Positions 7,881-15,352 of a stretch of DNA of 44,829 bases are shown here, in pieces. The stretch covers positions 1-44,829 of the forward strand of contig JAJQCW010000027.1 of NCBI GenBank assembly GCA_021202515.1, in the 5' to 3' direction. This DNA is from Clostridiales bacterium (GTDB taxonomy: Bacteria; Bacillota; Clostridia; Oscillospirales; Oscillospiraceae). Within the stretch, counting starts at the first letter, position 1, and the number at the start of each line of letters is the position of its first letter. Made by a program: the position numbers and the translations under genes. Under the pieces are notes generated by a model. That model saw nothing but the letters and a program-made list of their open reading frames with translations, did not search any database and was not told the origin of the DNA.

Positions 7881-8597
7881 TTATTTCACTGTGAGCACAT
7901 CCAAAATGCGTTGAATTTCCCGGCACCGCTCCGGCAGAGGGCGCTGGCGTATCGGGGACTGCTCGGTGAAAATATAACAACTGTCCAGCCCCGCTACCGC
8001 CGCGCCGTGGCAATCGGCAAGGTCGTCGTTGCCGACCATCAGCGACTGCTCCGGGCGCAGATGATACCGCTCCAGCAGCAGGCGGTAGAAGTGGGGGTCC
8101 GGCTTTTTGACCCCGGCCTCGGAGGACAGGAGGATGCCGTCAAAATACCCCGCAAGGCTCAGCGCCGTCAACTCCGGCCGGGTAAACAGGGCCTGTGCAT
8201 TGGAGAGCAGGTAGACCTGCTTGCCCCGCTTTTTCAGTTCACGAAGCAGTTGTTCCGCCCCATCGAACAGCCAGAGTTTTTCGGTGGAGAGGGTGCGGAA
8301 GGTCCAGGCCAGGGCCGCGATCTCCCGGTCGGTGGCTGTTCCCCCCTTGGCGGCCAGCAGGTGGCGGAACACCGGGCCGATATCGATCTCCGGTTCCTCG
8401 AACCCAGCACTTCGCCGCAGAGCCTCCTCCTGTCGCCGCACCTCGCTGTGATAGGCGGTTCGCAGCTCCTCCGGCTGGTAGCTGGCCCCATGCTCTGCCA
8501 AGACGGGACACAAATCCCGCCATAGGGCGTCCTTCCACTCATCGGTGTGGATGTCCACCAGAGTGCCGTACAGGTCGAAGATATAGTTTTGATACAT
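7881..8597 (-). CDS. HAD-superfamily hydrolase, subfamily IA
   Basis: Cytoplasmic phosphatase-like protein of 238 residues. HAD motif I is FDLYGTLVD at the N-terminus with both catalytic aspartates. Motif II is in LLSNAQAL, the motif III lysine is in KKPDPHFY and motif IV is VGNDDLAD. The helical cap lies between motifs I and II. The pattern is closest to YjjG/PGP-like phosphatases; the substrate (a sugar phosphate or nucleotide) cannot be assigned. An ATG at 8597 is chosen, although a GTG directly before it at 8600 is possible. No strong ribosome site is seen for either. It is convergent with malQ and shares its terminator. It may be the last gene after the alpha-glucosidase on the same strand, about 195 bp downstream. 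Confidence 0.88.
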   Translation of the reverse strand: MYQNYIFDLYGTLVDIHTDEWKDALWRDLCPVLAEHGASYQPEELRTAYHSEVRRQEEALRRSAGFEEPEIDIGPVFRHLLAAKGGTATDREIAALAWTFRTLSTEKLWLFDGAEQLLRELKKRGKQVYLLSNAQALFTRPELTALSLAGYFDGILLSSEAGVKKPDPHFYRLLLERYHLRPEQSLMVGNDDLADCHGAAVAGLDSCYIFTEQSPIRQRPLPERCREIQRILDVLTVK

Positions 8598-8769
8598 CAC
8601 TTATTTTCTTTTTTTCGATACAACCGGATGAGTTGTTAGACATTCGTTGAGCATTGCCAGCCAGAAGCGAGCGCTTAAAGCGTAGGGATCGGAGGCTGGC
8701 GGCTGGTGGTTCGTAAAGCACTGCAAACCAACTTCGTAGGGCAAAAAGGCAAGCTCTTTCCAGCTAAAA

Positions 8770-8787
8770 GCTAAGAGCTAACAGCTA
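8770..8787. repeat. 18-nt repeat shared with 35777-35794
   Basis: GCTAAGAGCTAACAGCTA occurs here, a few bases beyond the alpha-glucosidase stop, and again at 35777-35794 upstream of the EIIA gene. The sequence is partly self-complementary (AGCTAACAGCT). It is probably a dispersed intergenic repeat. Confidence 0.6.
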
Positions 8788-8792
8788 GTAGC

Positions 8793-10577
8793 TCAGCGCA
8801 GCCGGTATAACATCCGGGCCTCCCAGGGGTAGAAGGTGCTTCCTGCGGCATTGGGATAGTTGGTCAGCAGTGGGGGCACGTTCTCCCAGCCCTCCGGCAG
8901 GGGATACTCCGCCTCGCGCCCGCTGAAATTGCCCATCACCAGCAGCTCTTCCGCCTCCGTCCTGCGCAAATAGACGAACATCTGCTCGTTCTCCTCCGCC
9001 AGCAGGGTGAAGTCCCCCTCGGTCAGCACCGGCAGCCGCTTGCGCAGAGCGATGAGCTTCTGATAGTAGTAGAAAATCGAATCCTCGTCCGCCAGGGCCG
9101 CTTCTGCGTTGATTTCCTGGTAATTGGGGTTGACCGGCAGCCAGGGGATGCCTGTGGTGAACCCAGCGGAGGGGCTGTCGTCCCACTGCATGGGGGTGCG
9201 GGCGTTGTCCCGTCCCTTGGCGTAAATGGAGGCCAGCACCTCTTCCTCTGGCACACCTGCGGCCAGCCGCTCCCGGTAGAGGTTTTGAATCTCCAGGTCC
9301 TGATATGCCTCGATGGGGAGCCGAATGTTGGTCATGCCCAGCTCCTCTCCCTGGTAGATGTAGGGGGTTCCCTCCATCCCGTGGAGCAGGGTGGCCAGCA
9401 GCTTGGCCGACTGCACCCGGTATTTCCCGTCGTCTCCCCAGCGGGAGACGATGCGGGGCAGGTCGTGGTTGTTCCAAAAGAGGCTGTTCCAGCCCTGGCC
9501 GTGCAGTCCCGTCTGCCAGCGGGCAAAGCTCCGCTTCAGCTCCACAAAGGGCAGCGGGGCCAGGTCCCACTTCTCCCCGCCGGGCCGCTGGTCCAGTACC
9601 ATCTGCTCAAACTGGAACACCATAGAAAGCTCACTGCCGTCCGGCGCACTGTACAGCCTGGCCCGCTCTACGTCTGCGCCCCAGGCTTCGCCCACGGTAA
9701 CGATACACCCCTTTTGGAAAACATTAGCACTCAGCTCCCGCAGGAACTCGTGGAGTCGGGGGCCGTTGCCGGTGATTTTTTTGTCCGGCTCCTTGGCGAT
9801 TTGGTCGATGACATCCAGCCGGAAGCCCTCCACCCCCTGCTCCATCCACCACAGCAGCATTTGGTACAGCTCCTGCCGCACCTTGGGGTTTTCCCAGTTC
9901 AGATCCGGCTGCTGAGGGGCGAACTGGTGGAAGTAATACTGCCCCACGCCAGGCACCCAGTCCCAGGCGGGGCCGCCGAAGGTGGCCCGCATATCGTTGG
10001 GAGGGAGAGGCGTAGCCTCGCAGGGAGGGACAACGCCCCGGAAGTACCCCTTGAGGGTAGAACTGCCGCTTGACGGCGGAGGTTGGCCGGGTTCCCCGTC
10101 CCGCCAGACGTAGTAATCGTGGTAGGGGTTTTCCCGGCTCTTGCAAGCCTCCCGGAACCAACGGTGCTGGTCGGAGGTGTGGTTGAGCACCATGTCCATG
10201 ATGATGGAAATACCTCTGGCTTTGGCCTCCCGGATGAGGGTTTTCATCTGCTCCATGGTGCCGAACATGGGGTCGATGGCCTGGTAGTCGGAGACATCAT
10301 AGCCGTTGTCCACCTGGGGCGAGGCACACACGGGCGAGAGCCAGATGCCGTCCACCCCCAGCTCTGCCAGGTAATCCAGCCGCTGGAGGATGCCTCCCAG
10401 GTCACCGATGCCGTCCCCATCGCTGTCCTGGAAGCTCTTGGGATAGATTTGGTAGAAAACGGCCTGTTTCCACTGCTGTCGGGCAGCACTTACCCTCAAG
10501 GGGTACTTCCGGCACTTCGTGCCTCCCTGTCCGAGGCTTTGCCCCTCCCTGCATCCAGTTTTTATCTTATCTAACAT
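8793..10577 (-). CDS. GH13 alpha-glucosidase (oligo-1,6-glucosidase type) carrying two element insertions
   Basis: Cytoplasmic enzyme that hydrolyses short alpha-glucans, 594 residues from the ATG at 10577, which follows an AGGGAG ribosome site. GH13 motifs are DMVLNHTSDQHRWF (about 128-141), the nucleophile in GFRLDVID (D255), the acid/base in TVGEAW (E297) and NNHDLPR (H371, D372). Two stretches are foreign to the family and coincide with copies of the hairpin element. Residues about 8-34 are N-terminal, before KQAVFYQIYPKSF. Residues about 167-191 split GEPGQ from PPNDMRATFGG. The paralogue at 19673 has neither. All catalytic residues remain, so activity is plausible. It lies downstream of malQ and the debranching enzyme, and maltodextrin or isomaltose breakdown is the likely role. 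Confidence 0.9.
   Translation of the reverse strand: MLDKIKTGCREGQSLGQGGTKCRKYPLRVSAARQQWKQAVFYQIYPKSFQDSDGDGIGDLGGILQRLDYLAELGVDGIWLSPVCASPQVDNGYDVSDYQAIDPMFGTMEQMKTLIREAKARGISIIMDMVLNHTSDQHRWFREACKSRENPYHDYYVWRDGEPGQPPPSSGSSTLKGYFRGVVPPCEATPLPPNDMRATFGGPAWDWVPGVGQYYFHQFAPQQPDLNWENPKVRQELYQMLLWWMEQGVEGFRLDVIDQIAKEPDKKITGNGPRLHEFLRELSANVFQKGCIVTVGEAWGADVERARLYSAPDGSELSMVFQFEQMVLDQRPGGEKWDLAPLPFVELKRSFARWQTGLHGQGWNSLFWNNHDLPRIVSRWGDDGKYRVQSAKLLATLLHGMEGTPYIYQGEELGMTNIRLPIEAYQDLEIQNLYRERLAAGVPEEEVLASIYAKGRDNARTPMQWDDSPSAGFTTGIPWLPVNPNYQEINAEAALADEDSIFYYYQKLIALRKRLPVLTEGDFTLLAEENEQMFVYLRRTEAEELLVMGNFSGREAEYPLPEGWENVPPLLTNYPNAAGSTFYPWEARMLYRLR
10006..10083 (+). repeat. Hairpin element inside the alpha-glucosidase gene
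   Basis: On the plus strand, opposite to the gene, GAAG leads to TACCC/GGGTA (10045-10059) and GAAC leads to TGCCG/CGGCG (10064-10078), both with CTTGA loops, then GAGG. About 75 bp are extra relative to the expected protein. This adds 25 residues (PPSSGSSTLKGYF and what follows) without a stop or frameshift. CCTCC-type sequence lies on both sides of the insert, which may be a duplication or part of the element. Confidence 0.8.
10474..10537 (-). repeat. Hairpin element fused into the N-terminus of the alpha-glucosidase
   Basis: On the minus strand the units are TACCC/GGGTA with loop CTTGA (plus-strand 10491-10505) and TGCTG/CAGCA with loop CCCGA (10474-10488). They are preceded by a GGCAC-GAA-GTGCC hairpin and GGAAG. 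The element lies between the ATG at 10577 and the first conserved GH13 residues and is translated in frame. Confidence 0.75.
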
Positions 10578-10588
10578 GAGCTGTCTCC

Positions 10589-10700
10589 CTTCGCCGTCAA
10601 GCGGCACTTCTACCCTCAAGGGGCACTTCCGAAGCTGCGCTTCTCCCTGCGGCACTTTGTGCCTCCGCCGTCAAGCGGCACTTCCGCTACGCTCCCTGCC
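10589..10700 (-). repeat. Element copies at the malQ 3' end
   Basis: On the plus strand, CGCCG-TCAAG-CGGCA (10592-10606), CTTC, TACCC-TCAAG-GGGCA (10611-10625) and, after about 40 bases, CGCCG-TCAAG-CGGCA (10666-10680) appear. This is the minus-strand orientation of the element. The block supplies the last residues and the stop of the second MalQ, and spans the junction to the alpha-glucosidase ribosome site. Confidence 0.75.
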
Positions 10701-12187
10701 TGTCGTTTTAGGATTTGTGAGCGGTGCCGCCGCAAAGCGATTTCCGCCGATGCCAGTGAGGTCAACCGCCACTCCCAGTTGGGGGACCCCACCGTTCCCG
10801 GCAGGTTCATCCGGCCCTCGCTCCCCAGCTCCATCAGGTCTACCAGGGGAAAAATCGCCAGCGCCGAGGGGCTGTCCAGCACCCAGTCTATCACCCGTCC
10901 GCAGGGGCTGCCGTTGAGATAACCCTGCCGTTTGAGCCACTTCCGCAGCTTGCGCTGCCTGGCGGCGGGCTGGGATAGATACCACTCCCGCAGGGTGGCG
11001 TTGTCGTGGGTGCCGGTGTAAAATATTTGCTGCGCCAGTGGTTCAGGCCACAGGTCGGGCCGTTTTTTGTCCAGGTAGAGGTCGTATTGGAAAATTTTCA
11101 TCCCCATCAGACCAAATTGCTCCCTGAGCCGCCTCATACGTGGACTTTGCACCCCCAAATCCTCCACCACTACCGTCAAGCGGCACTTCCGGCACTCCGT
11201 GCCTCCTTGTAATTGCAAATCGGGCAGCTCCCGGAAGATCGTCCCCAGCAATCGCTCTCCGGGGGCTTCCTGCCAGGTGCCCTCCACGGCTGTGGGGCAG
11301 GCGGCAGGGATTTTCCAGTAGCGGTCCATCCCTAGAAAATGGTCCAGCCGCACCAGGTCAAAGAGGGTATCCGCGTGGCGCATCCGTTCCATCCAGAAGG
11401 CGAAGTCGTCGCGCTCCATGGCCGCCCAGTCATAGGCGGGGTGACCCCACCGCTGGCCGGTTTTGCTGAAGGAATCCGGCGGCACTCCGGTGACGAACCG
11501 AGGCCGCCCATCCCCGTCCAACAGAAATTGCTCCCGGTTGGCCCAGACGTCCACACTGTCCGCCCCCATGTAAAAGGGCAGGTCCCCCATCAGCCACACG
11601 CCCTTTTGGTGTGCGTAGTCTGACAGGCGGCGCCACTGCCGGGCGAACACGTACTGCAAAAACATCTGGTAGCCGATTTCGTCCTTTAGCGGAACCAAGT
11701 CAACGCTGTGTTGCTGCGGCCAATCCCGGTAAGCGCTCGGCCATTCCGTCCAATTTCGCCCCTGATTAACCCGTTTGAAAGCCCGGAACACGCCGTAGTG
11801 CTGCACCCATTTCCGGCTGCAAAACGCCCGATAGTCCTCATCTGGCTGGAAGTTGGCCCAGGCCCGGCGGAGCAGCGGCTCCTTCCAGCGGCGCACCCGG
11901 TCATAGTCCACCCGCCCGGCGGGGAACGCTGGCGGTTCAGCCTTTTCGAGCAGCCCCTCTGCCGCCAGCTCGTCCAGGCTGATGTAGATTTCGTCCCCCG
12001 CAAAGGCGGAGTCGGGCGAATAGGGCGAATTTCCATAGCCCAGAGGGTTCAAAGGCAGCAGTTGCCAGACGGTAACACTGTTTTCCGCCAGCAGGTCCAC
12101 CCACTGCCGGGCCGTTTCCCCCAGGTCGCCCACGCCGCCGGGGGCAGGCAGGGAGGACAGCGCCAGTAAAACGCCTGTTTCTCTCAT
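10616..12187 (-). CDS. malQ: 4-alpha-glucanotransferase, second copy, with an insertion at the active site
   Basis: GH77 amylomaltase of 523 residues acting on cytoplasmic maltodextrins. The motifs are present: LLPLNPLGYGNSPYSP near 43-58, the nucleophile in RLDHFLGMD (D282), the acid/base in VEDLG (E342) and TGTHDN (D395). A 14-residue stretch, QGGTECRKCRLTVV (about 327-340), has no counterpart in the intact MalQ at 6308. It ends just before the catalytic glutamate strand and is encoded by a copy of the hairpin element. The last 25 or so residues (from about AGSVAEVPLDG) are also element-encoded. The start overlaps the debranching-enzyme stop by 4 nt. Whether it is still active is open, since all three catalytic acids are kept. 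Confidence 0.92.
   Translation of the reverse strand: MRETGVLLALSSLPAPGGVGDLGETARQWVDLLAENSVTVWQLLPLNPLGYGNSPYSPDSAFAGDEIYISLDELAAEGLLEKAEPPAFPAGRVDYDRVRRWKEPLLRRAWANFQPDEDYRAFCSRKWVQHYGVFRAFKRVNQGRNWTEWPSAYRDWPQQHSVDLVPLKDEIGYQMFLQYVFARQWRRLSDYAHQKGVWLMGDLPFYMGADSVDVWANREQFLLDGDGRPRFVTGVPPDSFSKTGQRWGHPAYDWAAMERDDFAFWMERMRHADTLFDLVRLDHFLGMDRYWKIPAACPTAVEGTWQEAPGERLLGTIFRELPDLQLQGGTECRKCRLTVVVEDLGVQSPRMRRLREQFGLMGMKIFQYDLYLDKKRPDLWPEPLAQQIFYTGTHDNATLREWYLSQPAARQRKLRKWLKRQGYLNGSPCGRVIDWVLDSPSALAIFPLVDLMELGSEGRMNLPGTVGSPNWEWRLTSLASAEIALRRHRSQILKRQAGSVAEVPLDGGGTKCRREKRSFGSAP
11168..11209 (-). repeat. Hairpin element inside the second malQ gene
   Basis: On the plus strand TACCG-TCAAG-CGGCA (11171-11185), CTTCC and GGCAC-TCC-GTGCC (11191-11203) are seen. 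This is one element in the same orientation as the gene. The extra DNA is 42 bp (14 codons), so the frame is kept. Confidence 0.8.
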
Positions 12188-14124
12188 GTCGCCCCCTCCA
12201 GCGCTTCATAGACCCGCAGCAGCTCCCCCACGCTCCACGCCTGGGCGAAGCATCCACGGGAGAAGGTGGGGACGCCGCCGTCGTAGATCTCCGGCAACTG
12301 GCCCACGCAGCCCTCCCGCAGAGCGGCCTCAATGCCCCGCAGCCAGCGGTGCACCCGCGCCTTTGCATCCTCGCTGTAGCCCTCGGTTTTCAGGTAGGCC
12401 AGGTAGAAGGCCCCCAGCGGATAGACCCACACCGTTCCCTGGTGGTAGGCCATATCCCGCTGGAACTGCGAGCCGCCGTAGGTGGGGTGAAAAGCCGGGT
12501 CAGCCGGGTCCAGCGTCCGCAGGCCCACCGGGGTATACAGCCGGGCGAACACCGTCTGTACCACCTGCCGCTCCTGCTCCGGCTCCAGTATGGTAAAGGG
12601 CAGCGACACCGCCCAAATTTGGTTGCAGCGGATCTGTTCGTCTGCCTCCGTACCGGAAAGCAGGTCTTTCAGACAGTGTTTGTCCTCCATCCAGAACTGT
12701 TCCCGGAAGGCGCGACGGGTACGCTCCGCCGTTGCCCCGTAGCAGGAACCATCTGCACCGGCAAGAGGCGACAGCGTCTCCATGATGCGCAGGGCGTTGT
12801 ACCAGTAGGCGTTGACCTCCACCGGCTTGCCGTGGCGGGGGGTGGGGAGGATATCCCCCACCCGCACATCCATCCACGTCACCTGGTCCAACCCCTCCCC
12901 TGCCAGCAGCAGGCCGTCCTCATCCATGCGGATGCCGTGGCGGGTGCCGCGTTGGTAGTGGGAGAGAATACGCTCCATGACGGGGTAGGCTTCCCGCACA
13001 AAGGCGTCGTCTCCTGTCCGCTGGTGATAGAGATACACGTCGTTAATGAACAGCAGCGCCGTGTCCACGGTGTTGTACTGGGGCTGTGCATCCCCCTCCG
13101 GGAATAGGTTGGGCAGCAGACCGTCCCGCTCATAGGCCATAAAGGTTTTCAGGATGCTCTTAGCGTCCTGATATCGCCGGGTGGTCAGGGCGCAGCCGGG
13201 CAGGGCGATCATGGTGTCCCGGCCCCAGTCCTCAAAGAGGGGATAGCCCGCCAGAATAGTTTTTCCCCCGGTGGACTGCCGCCGGGCCAGAAAAGCGTCG
13301 GCACTGACCACCAGATGCTGGGCCATGGAGTCTTTCAGGCCGCTCGCCTGGGCCAGCCAATTCATTCTGATGCAGGCGGTGTGGAAAATGGCGGCGGCGG
13401 GGCTGGGGGTCTGCTCGGTGGAGAAAACAGCCTCTATCACCTGCTCTGTTCCCGCTGGAACGGTCCGGCGGAGCTGGCAGACCGCCGCCACCCAGCCAGT
13501 GTCCCGCCGCCCGTCCCTGGCGTCGTGGGAGTAATACAGCTCCTGCCATTTTAGAGGTTGTGGAACCAGCCCGGCGCTTGTGGAAACACACATCCGCTGT
13601 CCGTTGGAGGAAATTTTTCCGTCCTCCAACGCAAAGGTCTGCTCTCTGGACAGCTCCGCCCCCTTGGGGACAAACTGCACCCAGGGAGTAACGGACAGGG
13701 TGCAGGGTTGGGCGGAATCGTTGCGGACCGTGTAGCGCACCGCCACAGTGTTCTCCTCGAAGGCCATGACCACGCTTTTTTTCACCTCCACCCCCTGGAC
13801 GTGGTAACACCAATTGGGCAGCCCGTCCCATTCGAAGGTGGAAAGCCAGCGCCAGCCGTCCTCCTCCACCCCGTCACAACGCTGCTGGCTGGAGAGGTAA
13901 ACCGTCTGGTCGCCCACGGTCAGCCGCTCCTCCAGCCGGTGCAGCAGGTTCCACCGGCGGTTTGGGGGCCGGTCGCAGGACATCAAAAGGGCCTGGTCGC
14001 ATCGGGCCGCGCCGCCGATGATGGTCTGAGCGGAAAACCCGCCCAGCCCGTTGGTCAGCAGCCAGCAGGTCTCCTGTCCCCGCTCCAGGTCGGGGAAATC
14101 CTGTTTTCCATAGAGAAAGTTCAT
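12184..14124 (-). CDS. Glycogen debranching enzyme (amylo-alpha-1,6-glucosidase type)
   Basis: Removes alpha-1,6 branches from glycogen or branched maltodextrins in the cytoplasm. The protein has 646 residues, the usual length for the bacterial/archaeal GDE family (GH133-like). The N-terminal domain (about 1-230) starts with the typical TCWLLTNGLGGFS. The C-terminal alpha/alpha-barrel (about 280-640) carries the family hallmark FEDWGRDTMIALPG. It overlaps the next gene (malQ) by 4 nt and is followed by the alpha-glucosidase, giving a debranch, disproportionate and hydrolyse series. A 355-bp gap with a MITE-like element separates it from the maltodextrin permease genes upstream on the same strand. 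Confidence 0.93.
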   Translation of the reverse strand: MNFLYGKQDFPDLERGQETCWLLTNGLGGFSAQTIIGGAARCDQALLMSCDRPPNRRWNLLHRLEERLTVGDQTVYLSSQQRCDGVEEDGWRWLSTFEWDGLPNWCYHVQGVEVKKSVVMAFEENTVAVRYTVRNDSAQPCTLSVTPWVQFVPKGAELSREQTFALEDGKISSNGQRMCVSTSAGLVPQPLKWQELYYSHDARDGRRDTGWVAAVCQLRRTVPAGTEQVIEAVFSTEQTPSPAAAIFHTACIRMNWLAQASGLKDSMAQHLVVSADAFLARRQSTGGKTILAGYPLFEDWGRDTMIALPGCALTTRRYQDAKSILKTFMAYERDGLLPNLFPEGDAQPQYNTVDTALLFINDVYLYHQRTGDDAFVREAYPVMERILSHYQRGTRHGIRMDEDGLLLAGEGLDQVTWMDVRVGDILPTPRHGKPVEVNAYWYNALRIMETLSPLAGADGSCYGATAERTRRAFREQFWMEDKHCLKDLLSGTEADEQIRCNQIWAVSLPFTILEPEQERQVVQTVFARLYTPVGLRTLDPADPAFHPTYGGSQFQRDMAYHQGTVWVYPLGAFYLAYLKTEGYSEDAKARVHRWLRGIEAALREGCVGQLPEIYDGGVPTFSRGCFAQAWSVGELLRVYEALEGAT

Positions 14125-14215
14125 ATGGGTTCCTCTTGTACATTTTACTTCCGTTGGGAGGCTGTACCGCCTCCACAGTTGATACCATACTCCCTTTTGT
14201 CTTTTCTGGCAATAA

Positions 14216-14375
14216 GGAACCTCTGATTAAATAACTCCCGGCGTCTGGACGGCAGATCTCGTGCAACTCTTCGTTGTAAAATCTTGAAATCCACAAAGGA
14301 TTCCTGCGATTTTACGCCTCGATTTGCGCAAAATCTGTTCGCCCAGCCATCCAAGGCCATTTAATCAGAGCTTCC
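14216..14375. mobile_element. MITE-like element, 160 bp, 17-bp terminal inverted repeats
   Basis: The ends are GGAACCTCTGATTAAAT (14216-14232) and ATTTAATCAGAGCTTCC (14359-14375), inverted repeats with one mismatch in 17. The tetramer ATAA lies directly outside both ends (14212-14215 and 14376-14379), as expected of a 4-bp target duplication. There is no transposase inside. It sits between malG and the debranching-enzyme gene and may affect expression of the downstream genes. Confidence 0.75.
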
Positions 14376-14479
14376 ATAAAAAGTGGGCATGGGCCGAACA
14401 GTTGCATTGCCTTTTGCATCCTGCCGCTGTCCGACGCCATGCCCTATAAGGAGGGAGTGAACTGACTAATTGCGGGAAA

Positions 14480-15352
14480 TTATCCCTTGACCGCGCCGCT
14501 CATACCGTTCACGTAATACTTTTGCAGCTTCAGGAACAGCAGGGCGATGGGAATGGAGATGAGGACTGCGCCCGCCGCGAAGCAGGTGTACCAGTTGTCG
14601 ATGTACTCCTTCTCCAGCATCTTCCACAGGCCGATGGCCACCGTGTACTGGTCGGCGTTGGCCCGGCAGATGACCTTGGCAAAGATGAAGTCCACCCAGG
14701 GGCTGATGAAGGAGGTCAAAATGGTGTAGATGACAATGGGCTTGGACAGGGGCAGGGTGATTTTGGTGAAGATCTGCCAGCGGGTGCAGCCGTCCAGCAG
14801 CGCCGCCTCATCGATGGCGAAGGGGGTGGTATCGAAGAAGCCCTTGGCGATCTGGAAGGACAGGGCCGAGCCGCCGGAGTAACACAAAATCAGCGCCAAA
14901 CGAATCAGGTTGCCCTCGGTCAGGCCCACCGCTTTCAGGATGAAGTACACCGCCACCATGGACATGAAGCCGGGGAACAGGCCCAAAATCATAGCCATGT
15001 TCATGTAGGGCTTCCGCATCCGGAACCGCATCCGGGACAGGCAGAAGGCCGCAGACAGCAGGAAGAAGGTGGACAGCAGGCAGGAGAAAATGGCGATAAT
15101 GAGGGTGTTGGTGAACATCTTGGGGAAGTTCAGAATAGAGGTGTCGGTGAACAGCTTGACATAGTTATCCAGCGTGAAGGACTTGGGGAAGAAGGTGGAG
15201 ACATAGGAGCCTTTCTCCGCCCGGAAGCTGGTCATGATGACCCACAGGACGGGGAACACCCAAATCGCCGCCAGAATGGCCAGCAGGATGTGGACCAAAA
15301 TGTTGTTGCGGGTGCGGGCCGCTTTTGCGCTCTTTTGCTTGTTCATGCTCAA
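14480..15352 (-). CDS. Maltodextrin ABC transporter permease, MalG type
   Basis: Inner-membrane subunit of 290 residues for an alpha-glucan importer, with six predicted membrane segments. The EAA loop that contacts the ATPase reads DEAALLDGCTRWQIFTKITLP (about 188-208). It overlaps the preceding permease gene by 4 nt and completes the binding protein/MalF/MalG set. No ATPase gene lies in the window, so a shared MsmK-like ATPase elsewhere is inferred, as is common in Firmicutes. A terminator is not obvious downstream. Confidence 0.92.
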   Translation of the reverse strand: MSMNKQKSAKAARTRNNILVHILLAILAAIWVFPVLWVIMTSFRAEKGSYVSTFFPKSFTLDNYVKLFTDTSILNFPKMFTNTLIIAIFSCLLSTFFLLSAAFCLSRMRFRMRKPYMNMAMILGLFPGFMSMVAVYFILKAVGLTEGNLIRLALILCYSGGSALSFQIAKGFFDTTPFAIDEAALLDGCTRWQIFTKITLPLSKPIVIYTILTSFISPWVDFIFAKVICRANADQYTVAIGLWKMLEKEYIDNWYTCFAAGAVLISIPIALLFLKLQKYYVNGMSGAVKG

